Shown piece by piece: positions 15,474 to 22,680 of a stretch of 64,000 nucleotides of DNA. Position 1 is the stretch's first letter. The number at the start of each line of letters is the position of its first letter. The translations under genes and the position numbers were made by a program. The stretch spans positions 62,001 through 126,000 of the forward strand of contig JBLXFH010000003.1 of NCBI GenBank assembly GCA_048262255.1, written 5' to 3'. Under the pieces are notes generated by a model that worked only from the letters and a program-made list of their open reading frames with translations, was not told the DNA's origin and did no database searches. The DNA is from JABMNT01 sp048262255. Lineage in GTDB: Bacteria > Pseudomonadota > Alphaproteobacteria > Rhodospirillales > Casp-alpha2.

Positions 15474-15764
15474 ATGATTGGTATTGTCGCAACGATCGTC
15501 ATTAGCGAAGGCAAGACGGCCGAGTTTGAGACGAAGTTCAAAGCGCAGCGTGCTGCCGTACATGAGAACGAGCCGGGCTGTCATTTGTATGAGTTGTGTC
15601 GAGCCGCGGAAGCGAATACCTATGTGGTGATGGAGCGCTATGACGATATGGCGGCTTTTGAGTTTCATCGGGACTCTGACCACATGGCGCATCATCGCGC
15701 CGGTACCGGGCCACTGATGGCAAAACCGGTGGACGTGAAAGTTCTTGAAGAAGTTTCATTTTAA
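15474..15764 (+). CDS. Antibiotic biosynthesis monooxygenase (ABM) domain protein
   Basis: A 96-residue ferredoxin-like alpha/beta protein of the ABM family. Typical features are the first strand IVATIVISEGKTAEFETKF, the ENEPGCHLYEL core and MERYDDMAAFEFHRDSDHM, including the conserved Glu and His-rich helix. Members range from true cofactor-free monooxygenases to autoinducer-2 (LsrG-like) isomerases and degradative accessory proteins, so the function is open. The ATG has an AGGAGAA site six bases upstream. It lies 204 bases after the BKACE gene and 31 bases before argC. It may belong with the catabolic operon, but the gap and a possible hairpin leave that unclear. Confidence 0.85.
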   Translation: MIGIVATIVISEGKTAEFETKFKAQRAAVHENEPGCHLYELCRAAEANTYVVMERYDDMAAFEFHRDSDHMAHHRAGTGPLMAKPVDVKVLEEVSF

Positions 15765-15795
15765 TAAAGGGTGAGCTTGGCTCACAGAAGACGAT

Positions 15796-16743
15796 ATGAC
15801 GGCACAGGTATTTATCGACGGCGACGTCGGCACGACAGGATTACAGATCAAGGCACGCCTGGAAGCGCGCAATGATATCCAGTTGTTGCGGCTGGACGAC
15901 GCCAACCGCAAAGATCCGGTGAAGCGGGCTGAAATGCTGAATCTCGCCGATGTCTCGATCCTGTGTCTGCCGGACGATGCGGCGATAGAAGCTGTATCTC
16001 TGGTTACCAACCCCAAGGCCCGGCTGATTGATGCGTCAACAGCACATCGGATTGCCGATGGCTGGGCTTATGGGTTTCCGGAATACAGCAAGGACCAGGC
16101 TGAAAAAATTGCCAAAGCGGGCCGGGTTGCCAATCCGGGTTGTTATGCCCTGACGTCGGTTTCCATCCTTCATCCGCTGGTGGAGGCCGGGCTTGTACCG
16201 ACCGATTGGCCGGTGACCATTAATGCGATTTCCGGATATTCCGGGGGCGGCAAGAACCTGATTGCTGAATTTGAAGACCCTGCGAACGCCACTTATACGG
16301 AAACGCCGTTTTTCGCTTACGGATTGTCGCTCAAGCACAAACATCTTCCGGAAATCACCCATTGGGGCGGTCTTGATCATGCGCCCTTGTTTGTGCCAAG
16401 TGTCGGCCGTTACGCGCAGGGTATGGTGGTGCAGGTGCCTTTGCCGCTTTGGGCTATGCCGGGCAGCACCCGGGCCAACGATGTTCATGCCGCACTTTCG
16501 GCCCATTACGAAGGACAGCAATTTGTGAAGGTTCTGCCGCTTGCCGAGACCCGGGAGATGGCGCGGCTGGAGCCGGAATCACTGAACGATACCAACATGC
16601 TTCACTTGCATGTGTTTGCCGATGAGAGTGGAGAGCAGGCAGTTGTTGCCGGATTGCTGGACAATCTCGGTAAGGGCGCTTCCGGCCAGGCCGTGCAAAA
16701 CCTGAATTTGATGCTGGGCGTTGCGGAAGATACCGGCCTGTAA
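15796..16743 (+). CDS. argC: N-acetyl-gamma-glutamyl-phosphate reductase, type 2
   Basis: A 315-residue type 2 AGPR (the short form). It opens with FIDGDVGTTGLQIKARL for NADP binding, has the catalytic cysteine C116 in VANPGCYAL, and GYSGGGK in the middle. The enzyme reduces N-acetyl-glutamyl phosphate to the semialdehyde in arginine biosynthesis, in the cytoplasm. The short form is common in alphaproteobacteria. No other arg gene is close, which is normal because arginine genes are usually scattered in this class. A rho-independent terminator follows 11 bases after the stop codon. Confidence 0.93.
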   Translation: MTAQVFIDGDVGTTGLQIKARLEARNDIQLLRLDDANRKDPVKRAEMLNLADVSILCLPDDAAIEAVSLVTNPKARLIDASTAHRIADGWAYGFPEYSKDQAEKIAKAGRVANPGCYALTSVSILHPLVEAGLVPTDWPVTINAISGYSGGGKNLIAEFEDPANATYTETPFFAYGLSLKHKHLPEITHWGGLDHAPLFVPSVGRYAQGMVVQVPLPLWAMPGSTRANDVHAALSAHYEGQQFVKVLPLAETREMARLEPESLNDTNMLHLHVFADESGEQAVVAGLLDNLGKGASGQAVQNLNLMLGVAEDTGL

Positions 16744-16754
16744 TGCCCAGAAAA

Positions 16755-16780
16755 AAAAGCGGCACTTTTGTGCCGCTTTT
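16755..16780. terminator. Rho-independent terminator after argC
   Basis: A perfect hairpin AAAAGCGGCAC / GTGCCGCTTTT with a four-base loop, flanked by an A run on the left and ending in TTTT. The symmetry lets it serve argC on the plus strand and the small minus-strand gene at 16811-16987. Confidence 0.88.
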
Positions 16781-16810
16781 ACGATGTCGTTTTTAAACCG
16801 GCTTAAATCA

Positions 16811-16987
16811 TTAACTGCCAGACGGTTTTGGGGTCTGTTTAATCTGACCTTGTGCAACCTGCTGTGCGGATGATTGCGCCGTTTTCGAATGATTGTATGA
16901 GCACTCGGCGCTTGCCGGAGCGGCAAAGCCAAGACCCAGAACGGATACCGTAAATACGGCGATAGCCAAAGCAGAAACAGTTTTCAT
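16811..16987 (-). CDS. Small secreted protein of 58 residues
   Basis: The frame begins ATG AAA ACT GTT at 16987 and stops at 16811. It encodes a Sec signal peptide (MKTVSALAIAVFTVSVLGL, then GFAAPASA with probable cleavage after ASA) and a short mature part of about 30 residues, ECSYNHSKTAQSS, Gln-rich, ending KQTPKPSGS. There is a single cysteine after cleavage. It has no recognised family. The AGAAGGAAAG sequence upstream of the start gives a plausible ribosome site. A periplasmic location is likely; the role is unknown. Confidence 0.72.
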   Translation of the reverse strand: MKTVSALAIAVFTVSVLGLGFAAPASAECSYNHSKTAQSSAQQVAQGQIKQTPKPSGS

Positions 16988-17198
16988 GACATACTTTCCT
17001 TCTTAGAAGTATCCAATAGACAGTTTTCTTATAGCATAATCCGCAAGCTGATAGGAAAAATATTCGAAATCAGCCGGAATCTATCGCAAATGTGATCATA
17101 ATCACTGATCTGAAGGGCATATTTCTTAATACTAAGCCCTATTGAACGACCTTGCATTGAACTCTTTTTAATTCAAATCGCAGTGAGGGATCAAAGTG

Positions 17199-17318
17199 AT
17201 GAAATTTGAACTTTCAGAATTATCCGGGTTGTTAGCGGGAAGCCTGTTTGCCGTTTTTGGGAGTATCTACTGTGCGGGATCGGTTATCAGCTATTGCCTG
17301 AGAAGCGTGATTCCATAG
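17199..17318 (+). CDS. Hypothetical 39-residue hydrophobic protein
   Basis: Starting at ATG 17199 (a GTG immediately upstream at 17196 is also possible) the frame encodes MKFELSELSG, one hydrophobic stretch of about 20 residues with small residues and two Cys, then a short end CLRSVIP. GAGGGA at 17184-17189 is well placed as a ribosome site. It is probably a single-pass membrane microprotein. There is no operon partner. The evidence is the ribosome site and the orderly membrane topology; it could still be a chance frame. Confidence 0.5.
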   Translation: MKFELSELSGLLAGSLFAVFGSIYCAGSVISYCLRSVIP

Positions 17319-17410
17319 CGCCAATGCCATGTCTTATGATGTATTCACCTGGAAGATGGACGCGACCCGTTTTTCATAACTCATCAGGCCATCGCAGGCA
17401 GCTTTATCAA

Positions 17411-17626
17411 TCAGTGCCTTTTTTCATATTGCCATCGGGGCAATGCTGATAATTGCGTTGCGGGGCCAGTTTCGGCAATCAGTTGCACACGTAACCGGTC
17501 AAGCGAGCAGGCCAGTTCAATTAGTGCCCGCGCATCCTGCGGGTTGGAAAGTTCAGCTTCCGCAATTAATCCGAGGGTCGTATCGGTCAGGTCCTGGATG
17601 AGTTGAGGGCGATGGGTTGCTAACAT
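17411..17626 (-). CDS. Hypothetical 71-residue protein
   Basis: A small, probably all-helical cytoplasmic protein (MLATHRPQLIQDLTDTTLGLIAEAE..., then LACSLDRLRVQLIAETG) with no recognised domain. The ATG is preceded by AGGAAAG seven bases upstream. No signal peptide or membrane segment is seen. It is convergent with the 39-residue gene and divergent from the 92-residue gene at 17856. Function is unknown. Confidence 0.62.
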   Translation of the reverse strand: MLATHRPQLIQDLTDTTLGLIAEAELSNPQDARALIELACSLDRLRVQLIAETGPATQLSALPRWQYEKRH

Positions 17627-17855
17627 ATCGGTCTTTCCTTTCTCTTCCGGAAACGGAAAATGATCGAGAACCTTTATAAAAAGATAAAATGTCTAAATTA
17701 TGTCAAAACGCTCCTTTTGAAGAAGACACAGAGTTATGCTATGTTATTGTTATAAAATGAATGTTGTAAGGCTACCGAGCCGTTGATTTTCAGGGATCAT
17801 GTCAATTAATTAGCCAATCAGGCATCAGGTTCGTTTTTGTTGGGGGGAGTAAATT

Positions 17856-18134
17856 ATGAGTGATGAGAACAGTTCTATTCCAAAAGAACGGCGGTCCGAG
17901 GATGATTCTTCCTTCAGCGGAACCGATAGACGAAAATTGGTTTATGGGGTTCTATACAACTGTTATGGCGCGGTTGGTGAAGTTGAAGACTGGTTGGATG
18001 ATCATTGCGAAGGCGATTTTAGTCTTGTTATTGATGAACTGGATGACGATTTGATTCGTAAAGCGCTTAAAATCATGTTTTCCGATGAGGCTGACAAAAA
18101 ACGTTTTATTAATGAATACGCAAAGAAGAACTAA
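17856..18134 (+). CDS. Hypothetical 92-residue acidic protein
   Basis: A soluble, acidic protein I do not recognise. The first 28 residues are polar and charged (KERRSEDDSS, TDRRKL) and likely flexible; the remainder (VYGVLYNCYGAVGEVEDWLDDHCEGDF...) looks helical with two Cys. The ATG follows GGGGGGAG nine bases upstream, a good ribosome site. It overlaps the next gene, which encodes a two-helix membrane protein, by 23 bases, so the two are probably translated from one transcript. The 229-base gap upstream holds a TATAAA-like element but no clear -35. Confidence 0.7.
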   Translation: MSDENSSIPKERRSEDDSSFSGTDRRKLVYGVLYNCYGAVGEVEDWLDDHCEGDFSLVIDELDDDLIRKALKIMFSDEADKKRFINEYAKKN

Positions 18135-18390
18135 ACCGCATCCAGCTCTTTTATTTTGTTCGGCTTGCCTTATTGCCGGTTTTTTTGTTGCTGGATTGCT
18201 TTGGTTGTTTGGCATTGAAGTGTCGTCTTTGCAAAAGTTCACGTCATTCCCGGATGGCTGGTCCATTTTGGAGTTGGTTTGGAATGCAACGGCGTTAATC
18301 CTTTTTTTTGCAGCGGTCCGAGCGGCTTTCAAAGGGTTACATGCCTATTATTATGGTGTGCCGGATGATGATCCACCGACGACAGTTTAA
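18112..18390 (+). CDS. Small membrane protein with two predicted helices
   Basis: From ATG 18112 this encodes 92 residues: a basic start (MNTQRRTKPHP), a first membrane helix (LLFCSACLIAGFFVAGLLWLF), a loop of about 25 residues and a second helix (LVWNATALILFFAAVRAAF), then a short tail rich in Asp and Pro. An earlier in-frame ATG at 18085 lies deeper inside the preceding gene and is less likely. The positive-inside rule places both ends in the cytoplasm. The overlap with the upstream gene suggests translational coupling. No family is recognised. Confidence 0.68.
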   Translation: MNTQRRTKPHPALLFCSACLIAGFFVAGLLWLFGIEVSSLQKFTSFPDGWSILELVWNATALILFFAAVRAAFKGLHAYYYGVPDDDPPTTV

Positions 18391-18407
18391 AAGGTAGCGG
18401 ATCATAG

Positions 18408-18659
18408 ATGTATAAGTTTCGATTTTTCGTCGCAGGACTTTCATTGTTTTTGGCAGGCTGTTCGGCTGTCGGCGATGAAGATTCTGTTTCTGTCTCTCAT
18501 ACGGCAGAGCAGGAAATTGCTGGAAAATGGGCCGCCGAAACGCATTGCGCCAAATTCGGGAAGATTCCAAAACTCTTACGTATTTCACCGGAAAAAGCCG
18601 GTTTTTCGACTTTGTTTTTCCGAACAAAAACCAGTGTTTATGCCTGTGTTGACAAATAA
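18408..18659 (+). CDS. Small putative lipoprotein
   Basis: An 83-residue protein with a lipoprotein signal: basic MYKFRF, hydrophobic FVAGLSLFL and the lipobox LAGC with the lipidated Cys at residue 18. The mature part is polar and ends in FFRTKTSVYACVDK, with two further Cys (in THCAKFG and YACVDK) that could form a disulfide. It lies 17 bases after the small membrane protein and 21 bases before the retropepsin-like protease, all in the same direction, so a four-gene envelope operon is likely. No known domain is recognised. Confidence 0.75.
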   Translation: MYKFRFFVAGLSLFLAGCSAVGDEDSVSVSHTAEQEIAGKWAAETHCAKFGKIPKLLRISPEKAGFSTLFFRTKTSVYACVDK

Positions 18660-18680
18660 CCGGCATGATCTTCCAGATGG

Positions 18681-19388
18681 ATGCGTTGCGTGAACAAATC
18701 GACCAAACGTTGGATTATAATTGGCGGTATTGTGATCGCTTTGACTGGGGTTATGGGCTATCTGGTCCTGCGGTTTCCGCAGGGGCTTGAAAATCAGGAC
18801 TCCCAAATCCGGCTTGTTCAGGCGATTTTACTGGTTTCAGTCTTTCTTGTTCCCACGCTTCTCTATTCAAAAATTAAAACCCATCAGGTGATGAATGCCG
18901 CCGTCATTTGGGGCGGGCTGGGGGTTCTTCTGTTCATTGGTTATGCCTTCCGAGATGAGGCGTCCATATTTTATGATCGGCTAGTCGGTGAATTGTTGCC
19001 AAAATCTGCTCAGGTGACCGGCAACACCGCCGTTATCCGAATGGGGCAGGGCGGGCACTATGCCGTTGAGGCGACCGTGGATGGTGTGCGCGTTGCTTTT
19101 CTGGTGGATACGGGCGCGAGTGATGTGGTCCTGTCTCCTAAAGACGCTCAGCGGCTTGGATTTGGCCTGGAAACGCTGCGTTATTCAAAGACCTATCGAA
19201 CGGCTAATGGAACTGTGCAGGGCGCGCCAGTAACGTTGGGGCGGATGGAGATCGGAAATATTCAGATCACGGATGTGAGGGCATCAGTTAATAAAGCGGA
19301 CATGAACCAATCCCTGTTGGGAATGAGTTTTTTAGGTCGGCTTTCCGGTGTTGAAATCAGGGGAAACAGCTTAATTCTAACGCGTTGA
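18681..19388 (+). CDS. Membrane-anchored retropepsin-like aspartic protease (TIGR02281 family)
   Basis: A 235-residue protein with three hydrophobic segments in its first ~95 residues and a C-terminal clan AA aspartic protease domain. The active-site motif is FLVDTGASDVVLS at about residues 146-158, with VTLGRMEIGNIQITDVRASV and LLGMSFLGRLSGVEIRG further on, as in the TIGR02281 family common in alphaproteobacteria. One such domain carries a single catalytic Asp, so it should work as a homodimer in the periplasm. Translation might begin at ATG 18681 or at GTG 18690; neither has a strong ribosome site. Its stop is one base from that of the convergent gene. Confidence 0.87.
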   Translation: MRCVNKSTKRWIIIGGIVIALTGVMGYLVLRFPQGLENQDSQIRLVQAILLVSVFLVPTLLYSKIKTHQVMNAAVIWGGLGVLLFIGYAFRDEASIFYDRLVGELLPKSAQVTGNTAVIRMGQGGHYAVEATVDGVRVAFLVDTGASDVVLSPKDAQRLGFGLETLRYSKTYRTANGTVQGAPVTLGRMEIGNIQITDVRASVNKADMNQSLLGMSFLGRLSGVEIRGNSLILTR

Positions 19389-19389
19389 T

Positions 19390-19593
19390 TTAATGCAGCA
19401 CCGCATTTTTTGGAAGATCTTCCGCCAGAAGGCGTTCAGCGGCGCGGGCAATTCTGAGCCAAACAGCGCGACCTTTCGAATCACCCGCATCCTGCAGGTG
19501 GTCAGCCCTGATTTTCGCGCCGGCAGGAGCCATGTCCCCATAGGTGTCGACAAGCAGGTTTGCTGTTTTCAGCACTTCGGATTCCGTCGCCAT
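19390..19593 (-). CDS. Small helical protein (DUF6961-like)
   Basis: A 67-residue helical protein. The pattern LLVDTYGDMAPAGAKIRADHLQDAGDSKGRAVWLRIARAAERL resembles short alphaproteobacterial proteins annotated as DUF6961, where a tyrosine-Gly-Asp start and a W-x-RI-x-RA end are typical; this match is from memory of the pattern and is not certain. It starts six bases after the fliN stop, with GGGAG upstream, so the two form an operon. Biological role unknown. Confidence 0.7.
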   Translation of the reverse strand: MATESEVLKTANLLVDTYGDMAPAGAKIRADHLQDAGDSKGRAVWLRIARAAERLLAEDLPKNAVLH

Positions 19594-19599
19594 AAGTCT

Positions 19600-19896
19600 C
19601 TACTCCCTTTGCACTTCAGCCAGTAAGACAATATCCGTTAAATTCACGCCCAAGCGATCTTCAACAACAACAACTTCTCCATGGGCAACCATCCGGTTGT
19701 TGGCATGAACTTCAATATCCTCACCAACATTCCGGTTCAGTTCGACAACAGCACCACGCCCAAGTTTCAGGATTTGCGAAATGGGCATCATTGAAGTACC
19801 CAAGACCGCCGTAATCTCAACTTCGACGTCGAGAAGAGCCTCTAGGTCTGTTTCCTTCATTTGGACACCATCGCTACCAGATTGGCTATCGGCCAT
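19600..19896 (-). CDS. fliN: FliN/SpoA-domain flagellar motor switch protein
   Basis: A 98-residue protein that consists almost wholly of a SpoA (FliN) domain: LLDVEVEITAVLGTSMMPISQILKLGRGAVVELNRNVGEDIEVHANNRMVAHGEVVVV followed by LGVNLTDIV. It should form part of the flagellar C-ring with FliM and FliG. AAGGAA lies about nine bases before the ATG. Unusually, no other flagellar gene is in this window, and its partner is a small DUF6961-like gene. It may be the only FliN, located away from the main cluster, or a second copy; the sequence alone cannot decide. Confidence 0.88.
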   Translation of the reverse strand: MADSQSGSDGVQMKETDLEALLDVEVEITAVLGTSMMPISQILKLGRGAVVELNRNVGEDIEVHANNRMVAHGEVVVVEDRLGVNLTDIVLLAEVQRE

Positions 19897-20004
19897 GGTT
19901 CAATTCCTTGTTGTTATCGTTTTATATTTTCTATGGGTCGGGTTAATGTGACGTTAAAATTCATGCGTTGGTGCGAATCATATATTAGCACAAAAGGGCG
20001 AAAG

Positions 20005-20577
20005 TTAGATACCTCCTCCTTGATCAATCAGCCCTGTCAGCAATTCAACCCGTTGCAACAGACGATGCAGGTCCGGATCTTCAAAGCCATGGGTTTCAAG
20101 CTGTTTGACGGAATTAATAAGATAATCCCTGTTCAGGCCGCCAGCGCCAACGGCGTTCATGATGGTTTTTGCCGACTGTTCGAGGCCCATATCCCCGGCA
20201 TAGGTCGGGTGCTCGGGATCAGCAACAAACGAATAAGCCCGAACGGTGCGTTGTGATGATTGGAGATGAAGGCTCAAAACCGTAGGGCGATAGGCATACC
20301 CGATCAATTCCCTTTCATTCAGATAATCAACAACGCTTTTCCATTGGTCTTTTTCGACCTGAAAGGCGACACCCTGGCATTCGCCACCGGAGTCAAGGCC
20401 AAGGACCAGCCCGGGTCGTTGCGGGGTGCCGCGGTAATGGTGTGAATAGATACAAAAAGAGCGATGGTATCCACAAAGGTGGGCGCTTTCCCGCGTGGAA
20501 AAGGGAAATCCGGGGTCCCACATGAGCGAGCCATAACCGAACACCCATTCCAGATCGGAAAAGCCAGGCTCGGTCAT
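20005..20577 (-). CDS. Gamma-glutamylcyclotransferase, ChaC family
   Basis: A 190-residue ChaC-like protein. It shows the substrate-binding loop VFGYGSLMWDPGF near the N-terminus, RSFCIYSHHYRGTP, GLVLGLDSGGECQGVAF and the region with the catalytic Glu (YLNERE). ChaC enzymes cleave glutathione to 5-oxoproline and Cys-Gly in the cytoplasm. The gene begins three bases after the thioredoxin-fold isomerase gene, another glutathione-related protein, so the pair may be functionally linked. Length is typical for bacterial ChaC. Confidence 0.9.
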   Translation of the reverse strand: MTEPGFSDLEWVFGYGSLMWDPGFPFSTRESAHLCGYHRSFCIYSHHYRGTPQRPGLVLGLDSGGECQGVAFQVEKDQWKSVVDYLNERELIGYAYRPTVLSLHLQSSQRTVRAYSFVADPEHPTYAGDMGLEQSAKTIMNAVGAGGLNRDYLINSVKQLETHGFEDPDLHRLLQRVELLTGLIDQGGGI

Positions 20578-20580
20578 GAT

Positions 20581-21180
20581 TTAGGCGCGGGACTGAATAG
20601 CGCGTTCAAGAAACGAAATCCGGTCCTGTCCCCAGAACAACTCATCGCCATAGACATAGGTGGGCGCACCAAAGACACCGGTGTCAATCGCATCCTGCGT
20701 ATAGGCGTTCCATGTTTCCTCGGTTTCTGCCGCCGCCGAAGCCTCCAATAGAGCCGCACCGTCAAGACCTGTCGCGTTGGCGATATCAACAAGGGTGTCG
20801 GGGTCGGCCACATTGCGCTCTTCCGCCCACACGGCACGAAGAATGGCACCGGCCAGACCGAGACAATCGTCGCCGTTTTTCTGTGCGGCAATCACCATGC
20901 CGGCGGCAGCACGATCATTGGCCGGAAAAAACTTCGGCTCCAGATTGAGCGGAATATCGAGAAACATGCGCCAGCGCTTCAGTTCCTGAAACCGGTAAGC
21001 CTGACGGGCCGGGGCGCGTTTGGCGAGGGGCAGGCCACCGGTTTGCGAGAAGACTGCACCCATGTTGGCCGGTTTTATAGTGACCGACAGATGATGTCGT
21101 TCAACAAGGTCCATGAATTGACCATGGCCCATATAGGCGTAAGGGGAAACGAGGGTGAGATAATAATCGACGTGGGGCAT
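20581..21180 (-). CDS. 2-hydroxychromene-2-carboxylate isomerase / DsbA-family (GST kappa-like) protein
   Basis: A 199-residue thioredoxin-fold protein. The N-terminal VDYYLTLVSPYAYMGH carries the Ser that in HCCA isomerase and GST kappa activates glutathione. FGAPTYVYGDELFWGQDRISFLE at the C-terminus is the usual cis-Pro and helix region. The enzyme isomerises chromene carboxylates in aromatic ring degradation, but many homologues have unknown glutathione-dependent roles. Start choice is uncertain: a TTG at 21195, and ATGs at 21186 and 21180 are in frame; 21180 gives the usual N-terminus. It probably forms an operon with the ChaC gene downstream. Confidence 0.87.
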   Translation of the reverse strand: MPHVDYYLTLVSPYAYMGHGQFMDLVERHHLSVTIKPANMGAVFSQTGGLPLAKRAPARQAYRFQELKRWRMFLDIPLNLEPKFFPANDRAAAGMVIAAQKNGDDCLGLAGAILRAVWAEERNVADPDTLVDIANATGLDGAALLEASAAAETEETWNAYTQDAIDTGVFGAPTYVYGDELFWGQDRISFLERAIQSRA

Positions 21181-21400
21181 GATCATGTTTTCCAAACGCG
21201 GTTAAAGGGGCTTTATCATTGCGTTTGTGCAATGCGGGTCAAGGATTGAATCTGGATGGGCGGGAACTGAAAGATATTCATGATGATAAGAAATGCCCGA
21301 GAGGCGATTCTCTTTAAAACGTTTCTTAACATTTCTATCATAAATTTATTAAGTACTGTTTTCTGAAATGAATGTGTGAACGTTAAGAAAGGTTCATCAA

Positions 21401-21637
21401 ATGCTTCAATCTCCCAGCAATGGCCACAAGGTTTTCGAGGTTGCCATCTACAATCAGGAAGTGCGTTCCTTGGTCAAGGAAAACCAGAGCCACAGCTTTT
21501 TTGACGATCACTGGGCCGATGTCCATCTACAGGATATCCTGGCAAGAAATGAAAAAGAAGCACGTCAGTTGATCGAAAGCCGATTTCCTTCCGATGACGG
21601 TTTTATTGTGGAATCGATGAGCGTCACGACGGTTTGA
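21401..21637 (+). CDS. Hypothetical 78-residue protein
   Basis: A small soluble protein (HKVFEVAIYNQEVRSLVKENQ..., WADVHLQDILARNEKEARQLIESRFPSDDGFIVESMSV) with an alternation of strand and helix that suggests a compact alpha/beta fold. I do not recognise a family. AAAGG lies eight bases before the ATG. It stands alone between a divergent isomerase gene and a convergent MDR gene. The absence of a signal peptide suggests it is cytoplasmic. Confidence 0.72.
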   Translation: MLQSPSNGHKVFEVAIYNQEVRSLVKENQSHSFFDDHWADVHLQDILARNEKEARQLIESRFPSDDGFIVESMSVTTV

Positions 21638-21666
21638 TCAGAAGCAGGACCTTCCAAGTCTTGATT

Positions 21667-22680
21667 TTAATCGACTTCAATCAGTAATTTTCCGGTGTTT
21701 TCACCCCGGTAAAGCATTTGCAGGGCACCTGATGCGTCATCCATGCCATTCAAGATGTGTTCCTGGCTGTTGATTTTCCCGGCCCGGACCCAATCCGAAA
21801 GCTGTGCAACAGCCTCCCCATAGCGTTCCTTATAATCGAGAACCAGAAATCCCGTCATACGCGCCCGTGCGACCATCAATTGACGGTGGATGCGGGGACC
21901 TGGAGGCAAGGGGGACCATTCCTGTATCGCGGCTGTTCCACAAACGGTGATGCGTGCTCCCAGTGCCAGATGCTCAAACACCGCATCGCTGATCGGACCA
22001 CAGGTGTTATCAAAATAGACATCAACGCCATCCGGACAGGCCGCGCCGATGCGATTTGTCAGTTCCCCGGAAGATTTGTAATCAATGGCCGCGTCATATC
22101 CGTATGAGGTTTTACACAGTTGTGTTTTTTCAGAACCACCGGCAATGCCGACGGTCCGGCAACCTTTGAGTTTTGCAATCTGACCAACGCAGGAGCCCAC
22201 AGCTCCGGCAGCCGTTGACACAACAACGGTTTCACCGGGTTTGGGGTCACAAACATCGAGCAGGCCGAAATAAGCCGTAATTCCATTCAGCCCGAGGACA
22301 CCCAGCGCCAGGGAAGGGGAAAGATCGGTTTCCATTACCCGACGCATGACGTTGCTGCCATCACTTATGGCAAACCGTTGCCAGCCGAACAGGCCGGAAA
22401 CCATTTCTCCGACAGAATATTCGGGGTGACTGGAGGCAATGATTTCTCCTACAGCGAAAGCCCGCATGACGTCACCGATAGGAACCGGCGGCATATAATT
22501 TGGACCGTCATTGACCCAGCCGCGCATGGCCGGGTCAACGGAAAGAAACCGGTTATGAACCAGAAACTCGCCATCCTTCAGTTCTGCAACCGGAGCCGTA
22601 TCGACATCAAAAAATTCAGGCCCGGGAACGCCGACCGGGCGGGCGTTGAGAATGACACGTCGGTTTTCAAGATTGCTCAT
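21667..22680 (-). CDS. MDR-family NADP-dependent oxidoreductase (CurA/prostaglandin reductase-like)
   Basis: A 337-residue medium-chain reductase without the zinc ligands of alcohol dehydrogenases. The N-terminus NRRVILNARPVGVPGPEFF and FLSVDPAMRGWVND are hallmarks of the YncB/CurA/leukotriene B4 12-hydroxydehydrogenase group, and GAVGSCVGQIAKLKGCRTVGI is the NADP Rossmann motif. The family reduces alpha,beta-unsaturated ketones or enoyl substrates. Its start overlaps the stop of the acyl-CoA synthetase gene (ATGA), so the two are translationally coupled, which points to a fatty-acid or aromatic acyl substrate. Confidence 0.92.
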   Translation of the reverse strand: MSNLENRRVILNARPVGVPGPEFFDVDTAPVAELKDGEFLVHNRFLSVDPAMRGWVNDGPNYMPPVPIGDVMRAFAVGEIIASSHPEYSVGEMVSGLFGWQRFAISDGSNVMRRVMETDLSPSLALGVLGLNGITAYFGLLDVCDPKPGETVVVSTAAGAVGSCVGQIAKLKGCRTVGIAGGSEKTQLCKTSYGYDAAIDYKSSGELTNRIGAACPDGVDVYFDNTCGPISDAVFEHLALGARITVCGTAAIQEWSPLPPGPRIHRQLMVARARMTGFLVLDYKERYGEAVAQLSDWVRAGKINSQEHILNGMDDASGALQMLYRGENTGKLLIEVD

